NCBI GenBank assembly: GCA_963204815.1
Contig: CAUJHQ010000115.1
Span: 1-64,000, forward strand
From: Pseudomonadota bacterium
GTDB taxonomy: Bacteria > Pseudomonadota > Gammaproteobacteria > Burkholderiales > Burkholderiaceae_C
Length of the DNA: 64,000 bases
Direction: 5' to 3'
Shown: positions 21,225-30,801 of the stretch, piece after piece
How the letters are laid out: the number at the start of each line of letters is the position of its first letter
How positions within the stretch are numbered: the stretch's first letter is position 1
Notes under the pieces: model-generated
Database searches by the model: none
Told to the model about the DNA's origin: nothing
What the model saw: the letters and a program-made list of their open reading frames with translations, nothing else
Made by a program: the position numbers and the translations under genes

Positions 21225-21863
21225 TCAGGTGCCGCGCACGTAGGGGTTGCTGCGGCGCTCGCGGCCGAAGGTGCTCTCCGGGCCATGGCCGGGAATGAAC
21301 ACGGTGTCGTCGCCCATCGGCCACAGGCGCTGCGTGATGCTCGAAATGAGTGTGTCGTGGTCGCCGCCGGGGAAGTCGGTGCGGCCGATGCTGCCGGCGA
21401 ACAGCACGTCGCCGACGAAGGCACGCTGCGCCTCGGCGCTGTGGAACACCACGTGGCCCGGCGTGTGCCCCGGGCAGTGGCGCACGGCGAGCACGCTGTC
21501 GCCGACCTGCACCGTGTCGCCGTCTTCCAGCCAGCGCGTCGGCGTGAACGGCTCGGCCGGCGCGAAGCCGAACATGCGCGCCTGCTGTGCGAGGCCGTCG
21601 ATCCAGAACTGGTCGCCGCGGTGTGGCCCGACGATCGGCAGGCCCATTTCGCGCGCCAGCGTGCCCGTGCCGCCGGCGTGGTCGATGTGGGCGTGCGTGA
21701 GCAGGATCTGCGTCAGCCGCACGCCGTGGCGTGCGGCCGCCGCGCGCACGCGCGGCAGGTCGCCGCCGGGGTCGATCACGGCGCCTTCGAGCGTGCGCGG
21801 GCACCAGACGACGGAGCAGTTCTGGGCGAAGTTCGTGACGGGGACGGTTTCGTAGTTCAGCAT
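21225..21863 (-). CDS. MBL-fold hydrolase (glyoxalase II-like)
   Basis: LTHAHIDHAGG (HxHxDH), CPGHTPGHVVF, GDVLFAGSIGRTDFPGGD. Confidence 0.92.
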   Translation of the reverse strand: MLNYETVPVTNFAQNCSVVWCPRTLEGAVIDPGGDLPRVRAAAARHGVRLTQILLTHAHIDHAGGTGTLAREMGLPIVGPHRGDQFWIDGLAQQARMFGFAPAEPFTPTRWLEDGDTVQVGDSVLAVRHCPGHTPGHVVFHSAEAQRAFVGDVLFAGSIGRTDFPGGDHDTLISSITQRLWPMGDDTVFIPGHGPESTFGRERRSNPYVRGT

Positions 21864-21866
21864 CGT

Positions 21867-22688
21867 TCAGCGGGGGAGCCGGATCGCCTTCAGGCGGCCC
21901 TCGAGCGCGGCGGCGTTCAGCACGCCGACATGGGCGTCGACGAGCCGCCCTTGCGCATCGTAGAACAGCGTGGTCGGCAGGCCGCGCGAGCCGACCGCCG
22001 TGCCGAGCGCGGACCCACGGTCGAGCAGCACCTCGCGCGGCGGCGGCGCCAGCGTGGCCAGGTAGGCGCGCACGGCGCCGGCGCTCTCGCCCTGGTTCAC
22101 GAAGAGGAAGCCGACGCCGGTCTCGCGCTGCTGCGCGGTCGCCAGCGTCGGCATCTCCTGGCGGCAGGGCCCGCACCAGGTGGCCCACAGATTGACGACG
22201 ACCGGCCGCCCGGCGGCGGCGGCGCGCAGGTCGAGTGGCCGTTCGCCGTCGAGGGCGACGAGCGCGGTCGCGGGCAGCGCCGCGCCACGGTGTTTGCCGG
22301 CGAGCCACGTGCCGGCACCCCAGATCGCCAGCCCGGCCGCCGCCGCCACCGCCAGCGGCCGCCGCAGCGGCGGCAGGCGCCCGCCGCGCCACGCCAGCCA
22401 GGCCGCGCCGGCGGCGGCGCCGGCGGGCGCGTGCCAGCCGCCGTCGCGCAGGTCCAGCATCGACAGCGGGGCCGCGAGGTACGGCGCCGCGTTCGACGCC
22501 AGGTGCACCAGCCGGGCCGCCAGCAGGCCGAGCCCGGCAGCGACGAAGACGGCATGGCCCGCGGCGTCGCCGCCGTGCGCGTGCGCGGCGGCCAGCCGCG
22601 CCGCCACCCCGGCGGCGGCCCACACCGCGGCCAACAGCAGCAGCGGCGCCACCGGCAGGGCGATCGGGCCGAGGGTGAGCGACAGCAC
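21867..22688 (-). CDS. Membrane-anchored TlpA-like thioredoxin-fold protein
   Basis: N-terminal TM region then VVVNLWATWCGPCRQEMPTL (WCGPC). Confidence 0.85.
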   Translation of the reverse strand: MLSLTLGPIALPVAPLLLLAAVWAAAGVAARLAAAHAHGGDAAGHAVFVAAGLGLLAARLVHLASNAAPYLAAPLSMLDLRDGGWHAPAGAAAGAAWLAWRGGRLPPLRRPLAVAAAAGLAIWGAGTWLAGKHRGAALPATALVALDGERPLDLRAAAAGRPVVVNLWATWCGPCRQEMPTLATAQQRETGVGFLFVNQGESAGAVRAYLATLAPPPREVLLDRGSALGTAVGSRGLPTTLFYDAQGRLVDAHVGVLNAAALEGRLKAIRLPR

Positions 22689-22692
22689 GGGC

Positions 22693-23571
22693 TCAGGCGG
22701 CGCAGGCGTCGCGCAGGAACCCGACCACGGCGCCGGCGTGCGGCGCGAGCGCCTGCCGCAGGTCGTGGTCGCCGTCGACCGGCAGCCAGCGCGCCCGCGC
22801 GTTGCGGGCCACCAGGCGCTCGGCGTCGCCGGCTGGCACCACGCGGTCGGCGCGCCCGTGCACCACGAGCACCGGGCACTGTACGGCGGCGATGGTGTTC
22901 ACCGGCGCGATGTCGTCGAAGCGGGCGCCGATCACGTGCTGCACGTGCCGCATCACGTACCAGCCCAGCACCGGGTAGGGCACGCGCTTCTCGGCCATGA
23001 AGCTGCGCATCACCTCGCGCGGGTGCGCGAAGCACGACAGGCTCACCACCGCCCGCACGTCGTGCCGGCGCGAGGCGTGCAGCAGCGCGGCGGCGGCGCC
23101 CACCGAATGGCCCAGCAGCGCCAGCCGGCCGGCCGCGACCTCGGGCTGGCGCTGCAGCCACGCCAGGCTGGCGGCGATGTCCTCGGCGAAGCGCGGCATC
23201 GACGTGAAGGGCTCGTCGGCGCTCTGCCCGTGGCAGCGGGCGTCGACCAGCAGCACGGCGAAACCGGCGGCGTGCAGCGGCGGCACCACCGGCCACATCA
23301 GCGCGGCGTTGGCGCCCCAGCCGTGCATCACCAGCACCGCCGGCACGGGGAACTGCTGCGGCACCGGCGGCAGCACCCACCAGCCCGACAGGTGCCGCCC
23401 GCCCGGCCCGGCGACCGCCACGCCGTGCACGCGGTCGTCGGCAACGCCGGGGTGCCGGTGCGCCAGGTCGTGCGCGATGCGCGGCGCGCGCAGGCCGCGC
23501 AGGATCGCGCGGTGGGCCAGGCGCTGCAGGCCCCAGGCGCCGGCGAGCGCCGCGCCGGTCTCGACGAGCAC
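22693..23571 (-). CDS. alpha/beta hydrolase
   Basis: LVMHGWGANA, LLGHSVGAAAAL, VHGRADRVVP; probable GTG start at 23571. Confidence 0.8.
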   Translation of the reverse strand: MLVETGAALAGAWGLQRLAHRAILRGLRAPRIAHDLAHRHPGVADDRVHGVAVAGPGGRHLSGWWVLPPVPQQFPVPAVLVMHGWGANAALMWPVVPPLHAAGFAVLLVDARCHGQSADEPFTSMPRFAEDIAASLAWLQRQPEVAAGRLALLGHSVGAAAALLHASRRHDVRAVVSLSCFAHPREVMRSFMAEKRVPYPVLGWYVMRHVQHVIGARFDDIAPVNTIAAVQCPVLVVHGRADRVVPAGDAERLVARNARARWLPVDGDHDLRQALAPHAGAVVGFLRDACAA

Positions 23572-23576
23572 GCTGC

Positions 23577-23948
23577 CTAGGCCGACTTCGCCGCCGCGGC
23601 GCGCGCGAACTCGTCGAAGGCCGCGCCGGCGTTGGCGGCATACATCAGCGACGGGCCGCCGCCCATGTAGGTGGTGACGCCCAGGGTCTCGTCGACTTCC
23701 TGCCGCGTCGCGCCCAGCCGCGCCAGCGCCTTGGCGTGAAAGCCGATGCAGGGGTCGCAGCGCGCGGCGACGCTCAGCGCCAGCGCGATCAGTTCCTTGG
23801 TCTTGGCGTCGAGCGCGCCGTCGGCCGTCGCGGCGCGGCCGAGCTCGCTGAAGCTCTTCATCACGTCGGGCGTCGAGCTGCGCAGCGGCGCCAGCCCGGC
23901 GGAGATGGACTGCGTGAGCTCGCGGTACTTGTTCGTCGGTTCGGTCAT
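23577..23948 (-). CDS. Carboxymuconolactone decarboxylase/AhpD-like family protein
   Basis: KELIALALSVAARCDPCIGFHAKALARLGATRQEV (CxxC-xxxH motif). Confidence 0.88.
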   Translation of the reverse strand: MTEPTNKYRELTQSISAGLAPLRSSTPDVMKSFSELGRAATADGALDAKTKELIALALSVAARCDPCIGFHAKALARLGATRQEVDETLGVTTYMGGGPSLMYAANAGAAFDEFARAAAAKSA

Positions 23949-23972
23949 GAGGGCCACCTTTCTGCAGGGCAC

Positions 23973-23990
23973 TATACCCAAATGGGTATA
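23973..23990. promoter_or_regulatory. Perfect operator-like dyad TATACCCA-AA-TGGGTATA
   Basis: 8-bp arms, 2-bp spacer, 25 nt upstream of the CMD-family start codon (minus strand). Confidence 0.65.
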
Positions 23991-24034
23991 AGAACATCAT
24001 TGTGCTGGCGCAATGGCCGGTGCCGTGCGGGCGC

Positions 24035-25177
24035 CTATGCCGGCGTGCCGAAGCGCCGCATGAACCGGCGGTCGATGCGGTCCTTCCAGCGCCACACCCA
24101 GCGCCCGCTCCACGACCAGCGGCCCCAGGTGGCCAGCGCGTGGCGGTCGCCGGTGGCGACGAGGTACAGCGCCTGCCGCTGCGGCGTCCACGGCTGCAGC
24201 GCCCGCCCTTCGCAGAAGGCGCGCAGGTTGTGCGACAGCACCGGCCCGGCGCGCACCGCGAAGACACCGGACTTCGGGCGCGCGTCTGCCAGCGCGGCGA
24301 CGTCGCCGGCGGCGAAGACCTGCGGGTGCGACACGCTCCGCAGCGTGCGGTCGACGCGGACGAAACCGCCAGCGTCGGTCGCCAGGCCGCTGGCGGCCGG
24401 CCAGGCTGGCGCGGCGGCGCCGGTCGACACGAGGCAGGCATCGAAGGGCACCGGCGGGCCGGCGTCGATCCGCACCTGGCCGGCGTCCAGGCCGGTGGCC
24501 CGCACGCCACCGCGCCACGCGATGCCGCGCTGCGCCAGCAGCCGCGCGGCGTGCCGGCGCGTCGCCTCCGGCATGCCGGCCAGCGGCAGCGCGTCGGCGC
24601 CCAGCACGCTGACGAAGAGGTGCGACCAGCCTTCCAGCGCCGCGCGGTGCCGGACCGCGAACGCCAGCTCGACGCCGGCCGCGCCGGCGCCGACGATGAC
24701 GAGGTCGAAGCGCCGGCACTGGCCGAGCAGCCGGTCCACCAGCGCAGGCCAGGCGGCGATGAACTGCTCGATGGGCCGCACCGGCAGCGCATGCGTGGCG
24801 GCGCCGGGCAGGGCCTGCAGCGCGGGCATCGGGCCGGTGTCGATGGACAGCGCGTCGAAGGGCAGCGTCGTGCCGTCGGCACCGAGCACGGCGCCGCGCG
24901 CCAGGTCCAGCGCGACGCCCGCGGTTTCATGGAAGGTGGCTCCGGCCGCCGCGGCCAGCGCGTCGAGGCGGATCGCGCAAGCCTCGATCGGGTAGTGGCC
25001 GGCCACCCAGCCGGGCAGCATGCCGGAATAGACCTGGCGCCGGTGCGGCGACACCAGGTGCACCTGCCAGCCGGTGAGCGGCCGGGCCGCCAGGTCGGCC
25101 AGCACGCGCACATGCGCGTGCCCGCCGCCCAGCAGCAGCAGCCGCTTGATGGCGCCGCCGCGCGGCTCAGCGCGCAT
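24035..25177 (-). CDS. FAD/NAD(P)-dependent oxidoreductase (SelD-associated-type/NDH-2-like)
   Basis: KRLLLLGGGHAHVRVL, LVIVGAGAAGVELAFAV, VFAAGDVAAL, C-terminal WKDRIDRRFM; ATG at 25177. Confidence 0.85.
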   Translation of the reverse strand: MRAEPRGGAIKRLLLLGGGHAHVRVLADLAARPLTGWQVHLVSPHRRQVYSGMLPGWVAGHYPIEACAIRLDALAAAAGATFHETAGVALDLARGAVLGADGTTLPFDALSIDTGPMPALQALPGAATHALPVRPIEQFIAAWPALVDRLLGQCRRFDLVIVGAGAAGVELAFAVRHRAALEGWSHLFVSVLGADALPLAGMPEATRRHAARLLAQRGIAWRGGVRATGLDAGQVRIDAGPPVPFDACLVSTGAAAPAWPAASGLATDAGGFVRVDRTLRSVSHPQVFAAGDVAALADARPKSGVFAVRAGPVLSHNLRAFCEGRALQPWTPQRQALYLVATGDRHALATWGRWSWSGRWVWRWKDRIDRRFMRRFGTPA

Positions 25178-26003
25178 CGTTGAGCGCCCAGTCGTAGTCC
25201 AGGTGGACCAGTCTGTAGCGGCCGGCGCGCAGGTCGGCCTGCGCCTGCGGCGTGGTGGCCAGCACGTCGGCATGGCGCGCGAACAGCGCCTGCAGCGAGC
25301 CGTAGCCCTGGTGCCCGCGCTCGAAGTCCTGGCGGTACCAGTCGAAGATCTTCGACACCGCCAGCACGCCGCTGCCGGCGTCGAAGCGGTTGCGGCTGCG
25401 GTCGGACAGGAAGCGGCGCAGCGCGTCGTCGAACTGGGCGTCGAGCCGGTCGGCGACGTAGGCTTCGGGGCGCAGCATCGGGCAGCCGATGGACGCGCAC
25501 ACCACCGCCGCGTGGATGCGCGGGTCGTCGAAGACGCCGGGGGCGCGGATCATGCCGTGCTCGATCTCGTCGAGCGAACGCTCGCGGCCGAGCAGCCGGA
25601 AGAACTTCCGCTTCCACGGGCTCTGCAGGAAGCTGCCGAGGTCCTTGATGGAGGCCAGGTCCGGGTAGCGCGTGAGCACGAGCGCGACCGTGAACGCGTT
25701 GTACGCGTTGACCAGGAAGGCCAGCTGCTGCGGCCGCGGCCAGGCGCCGTAGGCCGCCGCCGGCACCGCCGACAGCGTCTCGAGGTAGGCGTCCAGGGCC
25801 GGGCGCTGCGCCTGCACGGCGGCATAACGCAATGCCGACGCGTTGCCGCCCGCGGCCAGCACCACGTGCTGGCGAAGCAGCGCGTCCCAGGCGCCGTGGC
25901 GGTGGTCGAAGGCGACGGCCGGGGCCTGCGCGGCAGCGTGGCCTGCCAGCGCCAGCGGCAACGACGCCAGCAGCGCGCGGCGGCGCATGCCGTCGCCCGT
26001 CAT
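25167..26003 (-). CDS. DUF547-domain secreted protein
   Basis: Signal peptide; FLVNAYNAFTVALVL, ASIGCPMLRPEAYVADRLDAQ signatures. Confidence 0.85.
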   Translation of the reverse strand: MTGDGMRRRALLASLPLALAGHAAAQAPAVAFDHRHGAWDALLRQHVVLAAGGNASALRYAAVQAQRPALDAYLETLSAVPAAAYGAWPRPQQLAFLVNAYNAFTVALVLTRYPDLASIKDLGSFLQSPWKRKFFRLLGRERSLDEIEHGMIRAPGVFDDPRIHAAVVCASIGCPMLRPEAYVADRLDAQFDDALRRFLSDRSRNRFDAGSGVLAVSKIFDWYRQDFERGHQGYGSLQALFARHADVLATTPQAQADLRAGRYRLVHLDYDWALNDAR

Positions 26004-26016
26004 CGGGTGCTGCGGC

Positions 26017-28173
26017 CTAGCCACGCCGCCACGCATGGAAGCGCCCGACCCAAGCCAGCAGCGCCTGCGGCGCATGCGCGCGCTTCCACGCGCCGGCGGC
26101 GTACTTGCTGGCCTCGGCCATCGTCGGGTAGGTGTGGATGGTGCCGAGGATGCGGTTCAGGCCGATGCCGTGCTTCATCGCCAGCACGTACTCGGCGAGC
26201 AGGTCGCCGGCGTGCGCCCCGACGATCGTGACGCCCAGGATGCGGTCCTTGCCCGGCACCGTCAGCACCTTCACGAAGCCATGCGCCTCGCTGTCGGCGA
26301 TGGCGCGGTCGAGGTCGTCGAGGCCGTAGACCGTGACCTCGTGGGGAACCTGCCGCTCCTTCGCCTCGAGCTCGTTCAGGCCGACGCGCGCGACCTCGGG
26401 CTCGACGAAGGTCGCCCACGGAATCACGCGGTAGTCGGCGCTGAACTTCCTGAACGGATCGAAGAGCGCGTTGACGGCCGCGTACCACGCCTGGTGGGCG
26501 GCGACGTGGGTGAACTGGTAGGGCCCTGCCACGTCGCCGGCGGCATAGATGTTCGGGAAGTTGGTCTGCAGGTAGCCGTTCACTTCGACCGTTCGGCCGG
26601 TCGTCACGCCCAGTTCTTCCAGGCCGTAGCCCTTCAGGTTGGCGCTGCGGCCGACGGCGACGAGGATGGCATCGAACGGGATCTCCCGTTCCCGGCCTTC
26701 GGCTTCGCAGACCAGCCGCCTGTCCGCGCCGCTGCCCTGCACGCGCAGCGCCTGGTGGCCCGTCAGCACGGTGATGCCCTCGGCGCGGAAGCGGGCGGCG
26801 ACGAGTTCGGAGACGTCCGGGTCTTCGCGCGCGAGCAGGCGCGGCAGCATCTCCACCTGCGTCACCCGCGAGCCCAGCCGCGCGAAGGCCTGCGCGAGCT
26901 CGCTGCCGATCGGGCCGCCGCCCAGCACCACCAGGCGTTCGGGCCGCCGGCGCAGCTGCCAGACGTTGTCCGAGGTCAGCAGCTCGTGCGCGCCGAGCCC
27001 GTCCAGCCCCGGGATCGGCGGCACGAAGGGCCGCGCGCCGGCCGCGATGACGATCGCGCGCGTGCTGAGCGTCTGCACGCGCCCGTCGTGGTGGCGGATC
27101 TCGACCTCCCACGGCGACACGATGCGCGCCGTGCCCTGCGCCACGTCGACGCCCAGGCCGGTGTAGCGCGCCACGGAGTCGTGCGGCTCGATGGCCCGGA
27201 TGACGCGCTGCACGCGTTCCATCACCTCGCCGAAGTCGAACTCGGCCGTCGCGCCGCGCATGCCGAACTCGCGCGCGCGCTGCACCTGCGACACGAAGCG
27301 GGCCGAGCGGATCAGCGCCTTCGACGGCACGCAGCCGGTGTTCAGGCAGTCGCCGCCCAGCGCGTGCTGTTCCACCAGCGTGACCTCGGCCTTCAGCGCC
27401 GCCGCGATGTACGCCGTGACCAGCCCGGCCGAGCCGCCGCCGATGACGACGAGGTTGCGGTCGAAGCGCGCCGGCCGGCGGAACTTCGCGTAGACCCGGC
27501 GCGCCTGGAACAGGTCGAGCGCCTTCTTCGCGGCGAGCGGAAACACCCCCAGCAGCACCAGCGAGCCCAGCACGCCGGGCGAGACGATGCCCGACAGCGA
27601 CTCGATGCGCGCCAGCTGCGTACCGGCGTTCACGTAGACCAGCGTGCCGGCCAGCATGCCGAGCTGGCTGACCCAGTAGAAGGTCCAGGTGCGCAGGCCC
27701 GTCACGCCCATCGCCAGGTTGATGGCGAAGAAGGGCAGCACCGGCACCAGGCGCAGCGTGAAGAGGTAGAAGCCGCCTTCCTTCGCGATGCCGGCGTTGA
27801 CCGCCGCCAGCCGGTCGCCGAAGCGCGCCTGCACCCAGCCCCCGAGCAGCCAGCGCGCGGCCAAGAAGGCGAGGGTGGCGCCGATGGACGACGCGAACGA
27901 CACGATCAGCGTGCCCCAGCCCAGGCCGAACAGCGCGCCGGCGGCGAGCGTCATCACCGCCGCGCCCGGCAGCGACAGCGCGGTCACCGCCACGTAGCCG
28001 GCGAAGAACAGCAGGCCGGCCGCCAGCGGCTGCGCGTCGCGCCAGGCCTGCAGGTCGGCCTGGCGCGCCTGGATGGCCGCCAGGCTGAGGTGGCGGCCGA
28101 GGTCGAGCCCAAAGAAAAGCGCCAGCAGGCCCGCCAGCGCCAACAGCACCCACCACCGCTTGTCCCGAAGCAT
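26017..28173 (-). CDS. VTT (TVP38/TMEM64) domain fused to pyridine-nucleotide disulfide oxidoreductase (mercuric reductase-like)
   Basis: N-terminal LPGAAVMTLAAGALFGLGWGTLIVSFASSIGATLAFL (VTT); C-terminal VIGGGSAGLVTAYIAA, GGDCLNTGCVPSKALI redox-active Cys pair; SD AAGGAA upstream. Confidence 0.92.
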   Translation of the reverse strand: MLRDKRWWVLLALAGLLALFFGLDLGRHLSLAAIQARQADLQAWRDAQPLAAGLLFFAGYVAVTALSLPGAAVMTLAAGALFGLGWGTLIVSFASSIGATLAFLAARWLLGGWVQARFGDRLAAVNAGIAKEGGFYLFTLRLVPVLPFFAINLAMGVTGLRTWTFYWVSQLGMLAGTLVYVNAGTQLARIESLSGIVSPGVLGSLVLLGVFPLAAKKALDLFQARRVYAKFRRPARFDRNLVVIGGGSAGLVTAYIAAALKAEVTLVEQHALGGDCLNTGCVPSKALIRSARFVSQVQRAREFGMRGATAEFDFGEVMERVQRVIRAIEPHDSVARYTGLGVDVAQGTARIVSPWEVEIRHHDGRVQTLSTRAIVIAAGARPFVPPIPGLDGLGAHELLTSDNVWQLRRRPERLVVLGGGPIGSELAQAFARLGSRVTQVEMLPRLLAREDPDVSELVAARFRAEGITVLTGHQALRVQGSGADRRLVCEAEGREREIPFDAILVAVGRSANLKGYGLEELGVTTGRTVEVNGYLQTNFPNIYAAGDVAGPYQFTHVAAHQAWYAAVNALFDPFRKFSADYRVIPWATFVEPEVARVGLNELEAKERQVPHEVTVYGLDDLDRAIADSEAHGFVKVLTVPGKDRILGVTIVGAHAGDLLAEYVLAMKHGIGLNRILGTIHTYPTMAEASKYAAGAWKRAHAPQALLAWVGRFHAWRRG

Positions 28174-28335
28174 TCAGTTCCTTTTCCGTGTTGGCCCCGG
28201 CGCATGCGCCTCCGGCCGCGATTAGACGCGCTGGCGCGCCCGTTCCTTACACGCAGGGTTGGAAGGCCCCGCGTGCTCCAATGCGGGCCCGAGGCCCGGG
28301 CCTCGACGACACCCACGGCCCGACCGTCCGCCCGC

Positions 28336-28845
28336 ATGCCCCTGCCACGCCGTTTCGATGACGCCCTGATGGAGCCGCCGGCGCCGCGCGCCGCGCCCGA
28401 CGCCGCGCTGCTGCGCTCGCTGCGCGCGTGGTGCGAAGCCGGCGCGTGGCCGGCGCTCACGCTGCCGCTGGCCGCCGCCAGCATCGCGCCGCACGGTGGC
28501 CTGGAGGGGGCCGCCGGCGAACTCGACGGCAGCCACGCGCTCGCCCGCCTGGGGCGCTGGCGCGGCCTCGCATGGCGGCTGCAGCTGCTGCTGCGCGAAC
28601 GTGCGCCCGGCCACCGGCCGCGCCCCGCCGACCCCTGGGACTGCGGCTGGTGGCGCGACGGCGCGCTCGCCGCCGCCACCGCCTTCCGCCCGCGCCGGCC
28701 CACGCTGCTGCTGGTGCGCGAGGCCTCGGCCGCGGCGGCGCCGGCGCTGCTGGCCGCGCTGCAGGCCCAGCAGGCGCACTACGCGCGGCCGCTGCGGGTG
28801 CTGCAGGTGAGCGCCGCGCCCGTGCCCGGTTGGCCCCGGCTCTGA
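28336..28845 (+). CDS. Hypothetical protein
   Basis: 169 aa ORF from ATG at 28336; no recognised domain. Confidence 0.5.
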   Translation: MPLPRRFDDALMEPPAPRAAPDAALLRSLRAWCEAGAWPALTLPLAAASIAPHGGLEGAAGELDGSHALARLGRWRGLAWRLQLLLRERAPGHRPRPADPWDCGWWRDGALAAATAFRPRRPTLLLVREASAAAAPALLAALQAQQAHYARPLRVLQVSAAPVPGWPRL

Positions 28846-28877
28846 CGCGGCGCCGCGCCGGCTGTCATCATTGACCG

Positions 28878-29345
28878 ATGCTGAAGACGCTGAAGGACCT
28901 CTTCGACAGTCTGGTGCCGCCCGCGCCCGGCACCGCGCCGGCGGCCGGCGAGCACGCGCTGCAGCTCGCCACCGCGGTGATGCTGGTCGAGGTGATGCGC
29001 GCCGACACCAGCTTCCACGAAGGCGAGCGTGCCGCCGTGCTGGCCGCGCTGCGCGACAAGTTCGCGCTCGCCGACGACGAGGCCGCGCGCCTGGCCGAGC
29101 TGGCCGAGGCCGCCGCGAAGCAGGCCACCGACCTCTTCGCGTTCACCTCGCGCATCAACGAACGCTTCGAGATGCCGCAGAAGCTGCGCATGCTCGAACA
29201 CATGTGGCGCGTGGCCTACGCCGACGGCCGCCTCAGCGAGCACGAGCGCCACGTGCTGTGGCGCATCGCCGACCTGCTGCACGTGCCGCAGGGCGCCTAC
29301 GTGCATGCGCGCCTGCGGGCGCAGCAGGAAGCCGGCCTGGCGTGA
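28878..29345 (+). CDS. TerB-family protein
   Basis: ATAVMLVEVMRADTSFHEGERAAV... and MLEHMWRVAYADGRLSEHERHVLWRIADLLHV repeats. Confidence 0.88.
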   Translation: MLKTLKDLFDSLVPPAPGTAPAAGEHALQLATAVMLVEVMRADTSFHEGERAAVLAALRDKFALADDEAARLAELAEAAAKQATDLFAFTSRINERFEMPQKLRMLEHMWRVAYADGRLSEHERHVLWRIADLLHVPQGAYVHARLRAQQEAGLA

Positions 29346-29515
29346 CACGCTGCGCGCCGCGGCGCGCGATCGCAGCAACGCCACCTTCGGCGACCCGCTG
29401 TTCGGCACGGCGAAGTCCTTCGGGCGCTGCCGCGGTCTTCAGCCCGCGCTCGGAATGCCGATAGCAGAGGATGGCGCGCTCCGCCGGCGCGCGCCGCCTC
29501 CGCATTCACGTCCCC

Positions 29516-30721
29516 ATGGCCTCGCCGCTGCTGCCCGATCTGTCCTCCGCCGTCTGGGCGGTGGGGGTGCAGTTCCTGCTGTACGCCGCCGGTTGGGCGC
29601 TGTGCAGCCTGCTGCTGCGCGAGAACCGCCGCGCCGTGCTGTACTGGAGCCTGTTCATGGCGCTCGTCGGCGCCGGCCTGCTGCTGGCGAGCACGCGCGA
29701 CGCGCAGCGCGGCTGGTGGGCCTTCGTCGGCGCCGACCTCGCCTTCGTCGGCGCCTACGTGTCGCTGCGGCGCGGGCTCGAGCATTTCCTGTCGCTGCCG
29801 AGGCGGCCGCTGGAGCATGCGCTCACGCTGCTGCCGTTCGGCGCGGCGATGCTCGCGCTCGGCCCCGGCGTCGAGCACGCGCCGTGGCGGGTGACGCTCA
29901 CCTACGGCATCGGCGCCATCGTCGTCGTGCGCATGCTGTGGGTCACGGTGCCGCGCGGCAGCGCCGAGTTCGGCGGGCGCCTGATGGCGCTGCTGGCGGT
30001 GCCGGCGGTGCTGCTCGGCGCGATGCTCGCGCTGCGCACCGTGCAGCAGCTGGCCGACCCGTCGCACGCGCTGGAGATGCACCTCACGAACGCGGGCAAC
30101 CGCTCGCTGCTGCTGTCCTACCTGGTCGGCGCCGCGCTCTTCAGCTTCAGCTTCATGGCGCTGCTGGTGGCGCGCCTGGTCGACCGGCTGCGCCGCCTGA
30201 GCCTGGAGGACCCGCTCACCGGCCTGCTGAACCGGCGCGCCTTCGACGCCGAGCTGCAGCGCGAATGGCAGCGTGCGCTGCGCGGCCGCGGCGCCTTCGC
30301 GCTGCTGGCGCTGGACCTGGACCACTTCAAGCGCGTGAACGACGCCCACGGCCATGCCGGCGGTGACCACGTGCTGCGCGAGGTGGCGAGCCGCCTGCGC
30401 ACCACGCTGCGCGTCACCGACGTCGCGGCGCGCACCGGCGGCGAGGAGTTCGTCGTCATCGTGCCGGGTGCGGACGAGCCGGCCGCGTGCGCGCTCGCCG
30501 AGCGCCTGCGCACCAGCATCGCCAGCCAGCCGGTGGCGCTGGCGGCCGGGCCGATCCGCATCACCGCCAGCGTCGGCGTGGCCGTCGTCAGCGCGGCCGA
30601 CGCCGATGCCGAGCGCCCGCTGCGGCGTGCCGACGAGGCGCTCTACGCGGCCACGCGCGCCGGCCGCGACCGCGTGCAGGTGGCCGCGCCGCCGGCCACC
30701 GCCGACGCCCAGGCGGCCTGA
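29516..30721 (+). CDS. GGDEF-domain diguanylate cyclase with membrane N-terminus
   Basis: DPLTGLLNRRAFDAEL, LDLDHFKRVNDAHGHAGGDHVLREV, RTGGEEFVV. Confidence 0.93.
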   Translation: MASPLLPDLSSAVWAVGVQFLLYAAGWALCSLLLRENRRAVLYWSLFMALVGAGLLLASTRDAQRGWWAFVGADLAFVGAYVSLRRGLEHFLSLPRRPLEHALTLLPFGAAMLALGPGVEHAPWRVTLTYGIGAIVVVRMLWVTVPRGSAEFGGRLMALLAVPAVLLGAMLALRTVQQLADPSHALEMHLTNAGNRSLLLSYLVGAALFSFSFMALLVARLVDRLRRLSLEDPLTGLLNRRAFDAELQREWQRALRGRGAFALLALDLDHFKRVNDAHGHAGGDHVLREVASRLRTTLRVTDVAARTGGEEFVVIVPGADEPAACALAERLRTSIASQPVALAAGPIRITASVGVAVVSAADADAERPLRRADEALYAATRAGRDRVQVAAPPATADAQAA

Positions 30722-30801
30722 GCGCCGCGCGGGTTCGACCGGATCGGCGCGCGCAGGGTGCCGGCCGATACTGCCGCGCCGTCCACCCCTGCCGTACCCC
30801 G

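Noticed and set aside
26017-28173. Mercury resistance (merA) interpretation
   Set aside because: No mer regulator, transporter or heavy-metal-associated domain nearby, and the N-terminal partner is a VTT membrane domain.
28290-28305. Perfect 16-bp palindrome CGAGGCCCGGGCCTCG
   Set aside because: A few palindromes of this length are expected by chance in a 64-kb window at this GC content, and there is no supporting context.
29352-29367. Palindrome GCGCGCCGCGGCGCGC after the TerB gene
   Set aside because: Position after the stop is terminator-like but there is no U-tract, and GC-only palindromes are common here.
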